The translations under genes and the position numbers were made by a program. This document shows, piece by piece, positions 47,738-56,273 of a stretch of 64,000 nucleotides of DNA (the first letter of the stretch is position 1; every line of letters starts with the position of its first letter). The notes under the pieces were generated by a model. It searched no databases and had not been told where the DNA came from. It saw only the letters and a list, made by a program, of their open reading frames with translations. Origin of the DNA: an uncultured Ruminococcus sp. (GTDB lineage: Bacteria; Bacillota; Clostridia; Oscillospirales; Ruminococcaceae); the NCBI GenBank assembly GCA_944388405.1, contig CALXIQ010000001.1, forward strand, positions 38,593 through 102,592, written 5' to 3'.

Positions 47738-47766
47738 TTGCCTTTTTCATATTACTGTGTTATAAT
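47738..47766 (+). promoter_or_regulatory. Sigma-A promoter of the DUF951-prfA operon
   Basis: TTGCCT at 47738-47743, 17 bases and TATAAT at 47761-47766, with an extended -10 TGT in front. Confidence 0.75.
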
Positions 47767-47800
47767 AAATAAATATGAACCAACTGAAAGGATGAGCGTT

Positions 47801-47989
47801 ATGGATATTTCCAAGGGAGATACTTTGGTTATGAAGAAAAAACATCCCTGCGGAGAAAACAAAATGCTGGTTTTAAGGTCCGGTATGGATTTTAAATTAA
47901 AGTGCGCAGGCTGCGGACATGAGTTTATGATTCCAAGAAGCAAAGCGGAGAAAAATGTAAAATCAATTATCAAAGAGGCTGAGTCATAG
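47801..47989 (+). CDS. DUF951 domain protein
   Basis: A 62-residue protein of the small DUF951 family. It has MDISKGDTLVMKKKHPCGE, then a C-x2-C knuckle in KLKCAGCGHEFMIPRSKAEK. With the earlier Cys of HPCGE it may bind a zinc ion. An alternative ATG lies 9 bases upstream (47792). Role unknown; homologues often sit near translation or cell-division genes, and here prfA is next. Confidence 0.88.
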   Translation: MDISKGDTLVMKKKHPCGENKMLVLRSGMDFKLKCAGCGHEFMIPRSKAEKNVKSIIKEAES

Positions 47990-48067
47990 CGGCGCATAAT
48001 AAGCTTTCCGACACACGATGACTGCTCTTAACACAGGGCAGTAAAAATCATTATCAGGAGGATTATT

Positions 48068-49144
48068 ATGTTTGAAAAATTAAAAGCTATTGAAGATAAA
48101 TTCAACGAAATTAATGAAAGACTTATGCAGCCGGAGGTTGTAAATGACAACAAGCTGTACACCTCCCTTATGAAGGAATACAGCAGTCTTTCACCTATTG
48201 CCGAGAAATTCGGTGAGTACAAAAAAGCCAAGGCTGCCTTTGACGAAGCTCAGGAGCTGCTGGATTCGGGCGACCTTGACAAGGATTTTAAAGAAATGGC
48301 ACAGGCTCAGCTTGTGGAGTCCAAAAAAGATATGGAATCGCTGAGTGAGGAACTGAAAATTCTGCTGCTTCCCAAAGACCCCAACGATGAAAAGAACGTT
48401 ATCGTTGAAATCAGAGGCGGCGCAGGCGGAGAGGAAGCCGCTTTGTTCGCCCATTCCCTTTACAGAATGTATACCCTGTACGCAGCCTCAAAGGGCTGGA
48501 ACACCGAAATTCTCAATCTGAACGAAACCGAGCTTGGTGGATACAAGGAAGTTTCCTTTATGATAGAAGGCGAGGGAGCCTATTCCCGTTTTAAATACGA
48601 AAGCGGTGTTCACAGGGTTCAGCGTGTTCCGGAAACCGAATCACAGGGGCGAGTTCACACCTCCACAGTTACCGTTGCGGTTTTGCCGGAAGCGGAGGAA
48701 GTGGAGCTTGAAATCAACGACAAGGATTTGAAAATCGACGTTTTCCGCTCATCAGGTGCAGGAGGACAGCACATAAACAAAACCTCGTCGGCTATAAGAA
48801 TCACCCACCTGCCTACGGGAATGGTGGTTGAGTGTCAGGACGAGCGTTCCCAGTACAAAAACAAGGACAAGGCTATGAAGGTACTCCGCTCCCGTCTGCT
48901 GGAACAAAAGCAGGCGGCTCACGACAACGAGATAGCTTCCGAAAGACGTTCCCAGGTAGGTACAGGCGACCGCTCTGAGCGTATCCGAACATACAATTAC
49001 CCCGAGGGCAGAATTTCCGACCACAGAATAGGTCTGACAATTTATCGCCTTGAATACATTCTCAACGGAAATCTTGACGAGGTTATAGACGCTCTGGCTA
49101 CTGCCGACCAGGCGGCAAAGCTTTCACAGCAGGAAGAAGCGTAA
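48068..49144 (+). CDS. prfA: Peptide chain release factor 1
   Basis: A 358-residue RF1 that ends translation at UAA and UAG. The codon-recognition tripeptide P-x-T lies in [19 protein letters not shown], and the catalytic GGQ in [20 protein letters not shown]. The length is normal. AGGAGG precedes the ATG. It leads prfA, tsaC, coaE, lytic transglycosylase and aminopeptidase, with gaps or overlaps of a few bases. Confidence 0.97.
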   Translation: MFEKLKAIEDKFNEINERLMQPEVVNDNKLYTSLMKEYSSLSPIAEKFGEYKKAKAAFDEAQELLDSGDLDKDFKEMAQAQLVESKKDMESLSEELKILLLPKDPNDEKNVIVEIRGGAGGEEAALFAHSLYRMYTLYAASKGWNTEILNLNETELGGYKEVSFMIEGEGAYSRFKYESGVHRVQRVPETESQGRVHTSTVTVAVLPEAEEVELEINDKDLKIDVFRSSGAGGQHINKTSSAIRITHLPTGMVVECQDERSQYKNKDKAMKVLRSRLLEQKQAAHDNEIASERRSQVGTGDRSERIRTYNYPEGRISDHRIGLTIYRLEYILNGNLDEVIDALATADQAAKLSQQEEA

Positions 49145-49147
49145 GCA

Positions 49148-50167
49148 ATGAATTACAATACCGAAATTTTAACCGCCGACAAAAGCTCAATACAAAAAGC
49201 TGCGGAGCTTATAAAAAGCGGCGAGGTGGTGGGAATGCCCACCGAAACGGTCTACGGCCTTGCGGCGAACGCTCTTGACCCTGAGGCGGTGTCTAAAATC
49301 TTTATCGCAAAGGGCAGGCCCCAGGATAATCCTCTTATCGTTCACATATCCCGTATGGAAATGCTTGAAGGACTTGTTACGGAGGTGCCTGAGCTTGCGG
49401 TAAAATGTGCTAAAAAATTCTGGCCCGGGCCCCTTACAATGATAATGCCCAAGTCGGACAAAATTCCAAAGACTACAAGCGGTGGACTTGATACGGTGGG
49501 AATCAGAATGCCCTCAAACAAAACGGCGAGGGAGCTCATAGGCACCTGCGGACTTCCCCTTGCTGCGCCGTCTGCAAATCTTTCTGGAAGCCCTTCGCCC
49601 ACCTCCGCTCAGCACGTTTTCGACGATATGAACGGTAGAATACCATGTATTTTAGACGACGGCAGGTGTGCTGTGGGGGTGGAATCTACTGTAATCTCCT
49701 TTGAGAGAGATTGTATCAGGCTGCTCCGTCCGGGATTTATTTCCGTGTCAGACCTTAAGGAAGTAACCGACAAGGTAATTGTAGATAAGGGAGTTTTAGA
49801 TGTTGTTTCGCAGGACGCTGTGGTAGCTTCTCCGGGAATGAAATACAAACACTACTCCCCAAAAGCCGATGTTACAATTATTGATGGAAGTCTTGACAGC
49901 TTCAGAAAATATGTAGCTGATAACAAAACCAAAAATACTTGGTGCATGACATTTTCACAAGACGATTTATCAGAAATCGACTGCCCTGCCGTTATCTATG
50001 GCTCGACCGACGAAGAGCAGGCAAGGAGAATATTTGACGCACTAAGGGAGCTTGATAAGCATGGTGCGGAAAAGGTGTTCGCAAGATGTCCCAATAAAAC
50101 CGGAGTAGGACTGGCGGTTTACAACAGGCTTTTGCGAGCCGCAGGTTTTCAGGTGATAAAGCTATGA
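49148..50167 (+). CDS. Threonylcarbamoyl-AMP synthase (Sua5/TsaC)
   Basis: A 339-residue Sua5-type protein that makes threonylcarbamoyl-AMP from threonine, bicarbonate and ATP for tRNA t6A37. The YrdC domain shows VVGMPTETVYGLAANALDP, KGRPQDNPLIVHI, GIRMPSN and LAAPSANLSGSPSPTSAQHV; the Sua5 C-terminal domain (about 215-339) follows a SPGMKYKHYSPKA linker. It lies 3 bases after prfA, a common arrangement in Firmicutes. Confidence 0.94.
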   Translation: MNYNTEILTADKSSIQKAAELIKSGEVVGMPTETVYGLAANALDPEAVSKIFIAKGRPQDNPLIVHISRMEMLEGLVTEVPELAVKCAKKFWPGPLTMIMPKSDKIPKTTSGGLDTVGIRMPSNKTARELIGTCGLPLAAPSANLSGSPSPTSAQHVFDDMNGRIPCILDDGRCAVGVESTVISFERDCIRLLRPGFISVSDLKEVTDKVIVDKGVLDVVSQDAVVASPGMKYKHYSPKADVTIIDGSLDSFRKYVADNKTKNTWCMTFSQDDLSEIDCPAVIYGSTDEEQARRIFDALRELDKHGAEKVFARCPNKTGVGLAVYNRLLRAAGFQVIKL

Positions 50168-50778
50168 ATAAGAATTATGTGATAACAGGGCTTACCGGGC
50201 AGACGGGAGCAGGCAAAACCACCATAAGCGAAATCTTTGTTTCCCACGGCTTTGCAGCAATAAACTGCGACCTGACCGCTAGAGCCGTTACGGCAGACGG
50301 AAGCGACTGTAACAAGGCTTTGTCGGTGATTTTTCCCGAGTGTTTTAGCTCCGCTTTGGTTTTAGACAGAAAAAAGCTGGGAGCAATTGTTTTTAACGAT
50401 TCCCACAAGCTTAAACAGCTGAACGATACGATTTTTCCCTATATAATCGAGGCAATCTCAAAACAGATAGAAAAGCTTGCCGCAGAGGGAAACAAATATA
50501 TTCTGCTTGACGCACCCACGCTTTTTGAAGCGGGAGCGGATAAGCTGTGTGATGTGATAGTAAGCTGCATTGCAGATGAAAAAATAAGAACAGAAAGAAT
50601 AGTTGAGAGAGATTCAATTTCATACGAGCTGGCAAAAGACAGAATAGCGTCGCAAAAGTCGGATAAGTTTTTTATTGACAATTCCGATTACATAATCACA
50701 AATGATGGCTCGGTTGGTGACGCCTTTGCCCAGACAGAACGTATAGCAGAGCAAATAAAGGAAAGGTACAATGGCTAA
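50164..50778 (+). CDS. coaE: Dephospho-CoA kinase
   Basis: A 204-residue P-loop kinase performing the last step of coenzyme A synthesis. Walker A is GLTGQTGAGKTTISEIF, followed by AINCDLTARAVTADGS and the later LLDAPTLFEAGADKLCD motif. The ATG overlaps the tsaC stop (ATGA), and its own end overlaps the next gene by 8 bases. Confidence 0.93.
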   Translation: MNKNYVITGLTGQTGAGKTTISEIFVSHGFAAINCDLTARAVTADGSDCNKALSVIFPECFSSALVLDRKKLGAIVFNDSHKLKQLNDTIFPYIIEAISKQIEKLAAEGNKYILLDAPTLFEAGADKLCDVIVSCIADEKIRTERIVERDSISYELAKDRIASQKSDKFFIDNSDYIITNDGSVGDAFAQTERIAEQIKERYNG

Positions 50779-51403
50779 CAAACGAAGAAAAAAGAAAACG
50801 AGGGCTTTCCCGAAGTTTTTTGTCTTTCTGGTAATACTGATTATAGCGGGCGGACTTATTTATATTTACCGTGACAATATAGTCGAAAGCGCAAGAAGGC
50901 TTAGCCCCAACGTTTTTACATACCCTACGGAATACGAGGAGTATGTGATTAAATACTCAAACGAGTACGATATTGACCCCAGATATGTTTTTGCGGTAAT
51001 CAATACCGAAAGTCATTTTGACCCAGACGCTACTTCCGACGTGGGGGCAAGAGGACTTATGCAGATAATGGAGGACGCCTACGACTGGATAAAGTTCAGG
51101 CTTAACGACCAGAGGGAACATACCTACGACGATATGTACGACCCTGAGCTTAATATTCAATACGGAACGTACATGCTTAAATATCTTTATGATAAATTTG
51201 ACGGCTCTTACGAACTTGCCGCCGCCGCTTATCACGGCGGAATGAACGCCGTTGACGACTGGATAGACGACGGAACGGTAGACCCTGAAAACTTTGCTCT
51301 TGAAGATGTTCCATCGGATATAACCGCTAACTACATATACAAGGTTATGAATGCCTATACTAAATATCAGGAAAAACTTAAGGAGGATTTTGAAAATGGA
51401 TAA
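50771..51403 (+). CDS. Membrane-anchored lytic transglycosylase
   Basis: A 210-residue SLT-type enzyme that cleaves peptidoglycan between MurNAc and GlcNAc. After a basic start and one membrane helix (FFVFLVILIIAGGLIYIY), the catalytic domain shows the acid Glu in VINTESHFDPDATSDVGARG, then LMQIM, and the late AAAAYHGGMNAVDDW motif. In spore-formers similar enzymes resemble SleB/YabE neighbours only loosely; a general wall role is likelier. Confidence 0.92.
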   Translation: MANKRRKKKTRAFPKFFVFLVILIIAGGLIYIYRDNIVESARRLSPNVFTYPTEYEEYVIKYSNEYDIDPRYVFAVINTESHFDPDATSDVGARGLMQIMEDAYDWIKFRLNDQREHTYDDMYDPELNIQYGTYMLKYLYDKFDGSYELAAAAYHGGMNAVDDWIDDGTVDPENFALEDVPSDITANYIYKVMNAYTKYQEKLKEDFENG

Positions 51404-52805
51404 GAATAATGAAAAAACCGAAGGCGAAAAGCTGGCTGAAAAGCTGCTTTCCGACCATAAGCACGGAGGTCTTATTCTCAGCGACAACAAGCTGAAAAAG
51501 GCTATGACATTCTCTGAGGATTATAAGGACTTTCTGAACAAAGCCAAAACCGAGCGTGAGGCGGTAATTGAAACTGTAAAAAAAGCCAAGGACTGCGGCT
51601 TCACAGAATATGAGCAGGGCAAAAAATACGAAGCAGGCGACAAATTTTATTTTGTAAATCGTGACAAGGCGGTTATTCTGACTGTTATGGGCAAAAAGCC
51701 GCTGTCAGACGGAATAAGAATTGCTGCGGCTCATATAGATTCCCCGAGACTGGACCTTAAGCAGAATCCTTTGTATGAGGACCAGGAAATTGCACTGTTT
51801 AAAACCCACTACTACGGCGGAATCAAGAAATATCAGTGGACAGCAATTCCTCTCTCACTTCACGGCGTTGTTGTAAAGGCAGACGGCGAAAAGGTTACGG
51901 TTAATATCGGCGAGAACAAAAACGACCCGGTGTTCTGCGTTACCGACCTTTTGCCTCATCTTGCGGCGGCTCAGATGAAGAGAACACCCGCAGAGCTGAT
52001 TAAAGGCGAGGAGCTTAACATTCTTGTAGGCTCGCTGCCCTTCAAAGACGACAAGGTTTCAAACAAGGTTAAGCTTAACATAATGGCTATACTCAACGAA
52101 AAATACGGCATTGTGGAGGATGATTTCATTTCCGCCGAGCTGGAGGCCGTTCCTCAGTTCAAGGCTTGCGATATAGGCTTTGACAGAAGCATGGTGGGTA
52201 GCTACGGTCAGGACGACAGAGTTTGTGCTTACACCGCACTCGCAGCCATTTTAAAGTGCAAAGACCCTAAGCACACCTGTATGACGGTGCTCACCGACAA
52301 GGAGGAAACCGGCAGCGATGGCAACACAGGTCTTAACAGCTCATATCTCCCCTATTTTATAAACAATCTTGCCGCTGCTTACGGTTTAGAGGGATATAAC
52401 GTTATGTCCGCATCGGAATGTCTGTCGGCAGACGTAAACGCTGCTGTAGACCCCACCTTCCCCGATGTTACCGAAGCAAGAAACGCTTCAAAGATAAACT
52501 ACGGCGTTGTAGCCACAAAATTTACAGGCGCACGAGGAAAATCAGGCACTTCCGACGCTTCGGCAGAGTTTGTGGGTCGGGTCCGCAGGTTGTTTGATAA
52601 AAACGGCGTTATCTGGCAGACAGGCGAGCTTGGCAAGGTAGATATGGGCGGCGGCGGAACGGTAGCCCAGTATATCGCCAATCTTGACATAGAAGTAATC
52701 GACGTGGGTGTTCCCGTGCTTTCTATGCACGCTCCCTTTGAAGTAACGTCGAAAATTGACATTTACATGGCTTATAAAGCGTTCTCGGTGTTCTTTGAGG
52801 ATTAA
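51396..52805 (+). CDS. M18 family aminopeptidase
   Basis: A 469-residue zinc aminopeptidase. Metal ligands and catalytic residues appear in RIAAAHIDSPRLDLKQ, GQDDRVCAYTAL, VLTDKEETGSDGNTGL and VLSMHAPFEVTSKID. AAGGAGG lies before ATG 51396, so the gene starts within the end of the transglycosylase gene. It trims N-terminal residues in the cytoplasm. It is the last gene of the prfA run, with a strong terminator after it. Confidence 0.94.
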   Translation: MDKNNEKTEGEKLAEKLLSDHKHGGLILSDNKLKKAMTFSEDYKDFLNKAKTEREAVIETVKKAKDCGFTEYEQGKKYEAGDKFYFVNRDKAVILTVMGKKPLSDGIRIAAAHIDSPRLDLKQNPLYEDQEIALFKTHYYGGIKKYQWTAIPLSLHGVVVKADGEKVTVNIGENKNDPVFCVTDLLPHLAAAQMKRTPAELIKGEELNILVGSLPFKDDKVSNKVKLNIMAILNEKYGIVEDDFISAELEAVPQFKACDIGFDRSMVGSYGQDDRVCAYTALAAILKCKDPKHTCMTVLTDKEETGSDGNTGLNSSYLPYFINNLAAAYGLEGYNVMSASECLSADVNAAVDPTFPDVTEARNASKINYGVVATKFTGARGKSGTSDASAEFVGRVRRLFDKNGVIWQTGELGKVDMGGGGTVAQYIANLDIEVIDVGVPVLSMHAPFEVTSKIDIYMAYKAFSVFFED

Positions 52806-52824
52806 TTGAATACTCAGCAATATT

Positions 52825-52857
52825 AACTCCCGTACGATTTCGTGCGGGAGTTTTTTT
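52825..52857 (+). terminator. Terminator after the prfA operon
   Basis: ACTCCCGTACG pairs with CGTGCGGGAGT (52826-52836 with 52841-52851; one G-T pair) and is followed by seven T. Confidence 0.92.
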
Positions 52858-52869
52858 GTGCCCTTTCAA

Positions 52870-52903
52870 ATCGACAAATACTTGTCTTAAAAAGAGCTAT
52901 AAT
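52870..52903 (+). promoter_or_regulatory. Spo0A-dependent spoIIG-type promoter
   Basis: ATCGACA at 52870-52876 is a reverse 0A box (TGTCGAT versus TGTCGAA), and its TCGACA also serves as a -35-like element. The -10 TATAAT lies at 52898-52903, 21 bases away, close to the unusual 22-base spacing of B. subtilis spoIIG. A weaker 0A-like TTGTCTT follows at 52882-52888. Confidence 0.65.
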
Positions 52904-52931
52904 ATTTTCAGGACAGCTTGGAGGTGACGGT

Positions 52932-53762
52932 GTGAAAATTTATATCGACGTGCTTGTGATAACAAATGCCGCCGTTACGCTTATGTTTATTATGGGACTT
53001 GGGAAAATAACTCATTCCCCTCTCAGGAAGCTGAGAACCGCGGTATCGTGCATTTTCGGCGGTTTATCTTCGCTGCTTGTGATAGCTCAGCCTAATGGAT
53101 TTTTTCAGTCATTGATTGTAACTATAGTAAAAACCGTTTGTATTCTCATTACCATTCTTATCGCATTCAGATGGCGGGGGTTTATGAATCTTATAAAATA
53201 CTTTGGGCTGTATATTGCAATGAATATTCTTTTTGCAGGCTGCTGCTTTTTGCTGTGGGAAATTACGGGTAGCAGAATAATATACATAAAAAATTATACC
53301 GTATATTTTGACATCTCGCTTACAAGCATCGCCATAGCGACAATACTGGCATATATAGCAATTTCGGCTTATGACGCAATAACTGCACGCTGCTTCGGAA
53401 AAACCAAAGCCTACAAGGCAAAATACACGGTAGGAGATTACGAAATAACCCTTCCTGCAATAGCCGATACAGGAAACACGCTTTGCGATTCCTTTTCGGG
53501 AATTCCTGTAGTAGTTTTCTACTGCGATGAATTGTACAGCCACTTTAATCTGGACCACGAAAACTACTACACCGTAAACGGCTTCAGGCTTATTCCCTAC
53601 TCCACAATAAACGGCAGCAGTCTTATGTCCGTTACCTCAAGGGGGAAAGTAGAGATACTTTCTGAAGATAATTTTGCAAAGGAAGTCAGATGCTATGTGG
53701 GTGTTGTTAAGTCAGCTGATAATAAATCGAGAGCAATTTTCAATCCGAATTTGCTTGTATAA
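52932..53762 (+). CDS. spoIIGA: Sigma-E processing peptidase SpoIIGA
   Basis: A 276-residue membrane protease that removes the pro-sequence of sigma-E after signalling from the forespore. Five N-terminal membrane helices cover about residues 1-150. The soluble aspartic-protease domain has the catalytic D179 in [16 protein letters not shown]. The start GTG has GGAGGTG 5 bases upstream. It is directly upstream of sigE, 25 bases apart, as in Bacillus. Confidence 0.94.
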   Translation: MKIYIDVLVITNAAVTLMFIMGLGKITHSPLRKLRTAVSCIFGGLSSLLVIAQPNGFFQSLIVTIVKTVCILITILIAFRWRGFMNLIKYFGLYIAMNILFAGCCFLLWEITGSRIIYIKNYTVYFDISLTSIAIATILAYIAISAYDAITARCFGKTKAYKAKYTVGDYEITLPAIADTGNTLCDSFSGIPVVVFYCDELYSHFNLDHENYYTVNGFRLIPYSTINGSSLMSVTSRGKVEILSEDNFAKEVRCYVGVVKSADNKSRAIFNPNLLV

Positions 53763-53787
53763 ACTAAAAATGATAAGGAGATTTGTC

Positions 53788-54507
53788 ATGAATATGCTTG
53801 GTATGCTGCATCACAGTATAAATGCAGTAATAATGAGGTTTCTGTGTTCGGAAGAAAAATGTATTGACTACATAAACGGAGCCGACTCGCTTCCGCCGCC
53901 ACTTTCAAGAGAAGATGAGCAAAAAGCCTTTGAGCTGCTTAAAACCGATGAAAAAAAAGCTCAGGAGCTGCTTATCGTTCACAATTTAAGACTGGTGGTA
54001 TATATCGCTAAGAAATTTGAATCCACCGGAATAGGAATCGAGGACCTTATTTCCATAGGCTCAATAGGACTTATTAAAGCTGTTAAAACCTTTTGTCCCG
54101 ATAAAAACATAAAGCTTGCAACCTATGCTTCACGCTGTATCGAAAACGAAATTCTTATGTTTCTGCGCAAAGCCACACAGCACCGCAACGAAATTTCCAT
54201 AGATGAACCTCTTAACATCGATTGGGACGGCAACGAACTGCTGCTTTCAGACGTTCTGGGCACAGATGACGATACCGTAAATAAAGGAATAGAAAGCGAG
54301 GTTGAAAAGCAACTCCTGCTTGAAGAAATTAAAAAGCTGACCCCAAGAGAACAGCAGATAATGCAGATGCGTTTCGGTTTGATAAACGGAAAAGAAATGA
54401 CTCAGAAACAGGTCGCCGACGTTGTAGGAATATCTCAGTCATATATTTCCCGCCTTGAAAAGCGAATAATAAAATCAATAAGAAAAAACTTAGAAAAAAT
54501 ATGCTGA
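53788..54507 (+). CDS. sigE: Sporulation sigma factor pro-sigma-E
   Basis: A 239-residue sigma-70 family factor of the early mother cell. The N-terminal ~25 residues are the pro-sequence ([16 protein letters not shown]). Region 2 includes [40 protein letters not shown] and [20 protein letters not shown]; region 4 has [15 protein letters not shown] and [19 protein letters not shown]. It should drive spoIIIA among others. The usual downstream sigG is not present here; the GH26 gene follows in the opposite direction. Confidence 0.95.
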   Translation: MNMLGMLHHSINAVIMRFLCSEEKCIDYINGADSLPPPLSREDEQKAFELLKTDEKKAQELLIVHNLRLVVYIAKKFESTGIGIEDLISIGSIGLIKAVKTFCPDKNIKLATYASRCIENEILMFLRKATQHRNEISIDEPLNIDWDGNELLLSDVLGTDDDTVNKGIESEVEKQLLLEEIKKLTPREQQIMQMRFGLINGKEMTQKQVADVVGISQSYISRLEKRIIKSIRKNLEKIC

Positions 54508-54510
54508 AAA

Positions 54511-54540
54511 AAATCCACCGGTTTTTACCGATGGATTTTT
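54511..54540 (+). terminator. Terminator after sigE
   Basis: AAATCCA-C-CGGT pairs with ACCG-A-TGGATTT around a short T-rich loop and is followed by TT; A-rich sequence precedes it, so it can serve the converging GH26 gene as well. Confidence 0.8.
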
Positions 54541-54605
54541 GATTTATCAGTTTATAAAAACTTAACATATGCAGTTTTAAGCTAACCCAAACAGGACGCC
54601 TGAAA

Positions 54606-55401
54606 TTACTTACGCTTTCTTACAGCCATCATCGCTGCCGCAACTACCGTAAGAGCGGAAACACCTGCTACCGCTGCGCCTGTAGTTGGGTTATCATCAA
54701 CCACATTGTCGCCGCCTGTTGATGACTGGTCGTTGTTTGAAGTATCCACGCTGGGAACCTCGGAAGAATCATCAGCCGGGCTTTCGGGCTGTGAGCCGCT
54801 GTCTGCACTGCTGTCATCTGCGGGAGATTCCAAGCTGCTATCATCTGCAGGAGCTTCCGAACTATTATCTGCCGAAGTCTGCGAACTGCTGTCAGCCTGT
54901 GATTCGGACGAATCAGAAACATCCTCAGACGACTCGTCTGTTTCGGAGCTGCTGTCAGAATCGGGTGTATCGTCTGGAGTGTAAGTTTCCAGATCGGGCA
55001 GCTCATCAAGAGTGATTACAAGGTCGCTGTTGTATAACTCATTAAGATTTGCTTCATCATTGTCGGTAATATAAGTTGAGTGCCAAATCATAAACCATGA
55101 CCAGATGGTACCGTCAGATTCAAAGGCATCAACAGAAGGAACAATGCCGCACTCGTGGAACGCAAGAGGCTTGTCTGCATCGGTTACATTCTGAAGTCTG
55201 TCCCAACCGTTTTTGTTAGTGTTGTTTGCAAATGAGTCATATGAGTCGGAACCGATAATATCGCAGTACTCATCGCCCGGATACCAACCGTCTCTTACAG
55301 ATCCCGAATAACCCAGACACCAGATGAGGTTTGTAAGGTTATACTCATCGGTGAAGTAATCATACATCATCTGCCAAGAGTTAATATGTAAAGGGTGGTT
55401 T
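54606..55401 (-). pseudogene. 3' part of a GH26 beta-mannanase-like, wall-anchored gene, cut by a mobile element
   Basis: About 265 codons of an originally longer gene. The surviving catalytic part has INSWQMMYDYF, NLTNLIWCLGYSGS, DIIGSDSYDSF and the putative nucleophile Glu in KPLAFHECGIVPS. The signal peptide and the acid/base Glu region are missing. Then come a Ser/Asp/Glu/Pro-rich linker of about 85 residues and a sortase-type tail: NPTTGAAVAGVS, hydrophobic stretch, RKRK. Coding homology stops at the 36-bp dyad at 55384-55419. An ATG at 55370 would give 254 residues, but without the N-terminal barrel it cannot fold as an active enzyme. GH26 over related clans is my best reading. Confidence 0.75.
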
Positions 55402-55419
55402 CTCCCACCTAATACATAT
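55384..55419. mobile_element. Attachment site (left end) of the serine-recombinase element
   Basis: A symmetric 36-bp dyad centred on 55401/55402: ATATGTA (55384-55390) mirrors TACATAT (55413-55419), and GGTGG (55394-55398) mirrors CCACC (55405-55409), around a TTTCTC core whose central bases are TC (GA on the other strand). TnpX/TndX-type recombinases recombine at GA dinucleotides. GH26 coding lies on one side and element sequence on the other. Confidence 0.65.
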
Positions 55420-55520
55420 GGCTGCGGCTCATTTGTGGTGAATTGAAAAGCAGTTATAGGAAAGGAGCAGAAAAAGCCTTATAACCGCTACAAATTCAAC
55501 GCAGAAAGGATCTGTTGTTT

Positions 55521-55904
55521 ATGAAATCTCTATTTGAGGAAATGGGCGGTACATATTGTCAAGTGGGCGATTATTTCATTCCCAACCTCGTTTTGCCGGA
55601 TGACGGCAATTATCAGATCGGCAAATACGGGCGTTTACTCCGCCGCTATCTGAAAGAACACCGTAAAATCCTCTACACCAATTATGTGATGGAGGGTACG
55701 TTATTCAAGCACTTGGCTGAGATCGACCAAGCCTGCAACGAGCGTATGGGAATCATCGTCCCCGCTATGGCAAAGCAAGAGGGCGTGACCGAAGCACTCA
55801 AAGCGGCTGACCAAATGGAATGGGTGCATCGGATGAACAATATCCGCAACCGTGCAGAGGAAATCATTCTTCACGAACTGATCTATGAGGAGAGTGTCGG
55901 ATGA
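55521..55904 (+). CDS. tnpV: Transposon-encoded protein TnpV
   Basis: A 127-residue TnpV-like protein: MKSLFEEMGGTYCQVGDYFI, then GRLLRRYLKEHRKILYTNYV and a C-terminal MEWVHRMNNIRNRAEEIILH, all family hallmarks. TnpV occurs in Tn4451-like and Tn1549-like elements; its function is unknown. The ATG 55521 has GAAAGGA upstream. It is the first gene inside the left end. Confidence 0.88.
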   Translation: MKSLFEEMGGTYCQVGDYFIPNLVLPDDGNYQIGKYGRLLRRYLKEHRKILYTNYVMEGTLFKHLAEIDQACNERMGIIVPAMAKQEGVTEALKAADQMEWVHRMNNIRNRAEEIILHELIYEESVG

Positions 55905-56164
55905 ATATTTTGGAAGAATTGTGGTACGGCAATATCGAGCCGACTGAGTACGACACATCTTCCAAGGAGTACAAGAAGCTGCAGGAGCTGATCTGCAGGA
56001 ATGAAGAAAAACTCTGTGTCACCATGTCGGATGAACAGAAAGCGTTGTTTGAGAAATACACGGACTGCATCCGGGAATACCAAACAATAACGGATTGTCT
56101 GATATTTCAAAATAGCTTTAAGCTGGGTGCCAGAATAGCATTTGAAGTGATGGCAGAACCGTAA
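55901..56164 (+). CDS. DUF6809-like small protein
   Basis: An 87-residue acidic protein starting MNILEELWYGNIEPTEYDTS and containing LICRNEEKLCVTMSDEQKAL and a C-terminal FKLGARIAFEVMAEP helix. This pattern (ELxYGNIxP...NEEKL...FxLGxRL) is typical of small proteins common in Clostridia mobile elements, now grouped as DUF6809. Its ATG overlaps the tnpV stop (ATGA). No known function. Confidence 0.8.
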   Translation: MNILEELWYGNIEPTEYDTSSKEYKKLQELICRNEEKLCVTMSDEQKALFEKYTDCIREYQTITDCLIFQNSFKLGARIAFEVMAEP

Positions 56165-56231
56165 CATTGAATATGATGAAAACAACGAGCGTGTGGAAAC
56201 CATCTTGACCGAATTTGTACATACTTAAACG

Positions 56232-56269
56232 AATGCCCGTTATCGGCTGTATGGCTGATAACGGGCATT
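56232..56269. terminator. Bidirectional terminator between DUF6809 and AlbA genes
   Basis: AATGCCCGTTATC pairs perfectly over 13 bases with GATAACGGGCATT, followed by ATTTTTATG on the plus strand. Confidence 0.82.
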
Positions 56270-56273
56270 ATTT

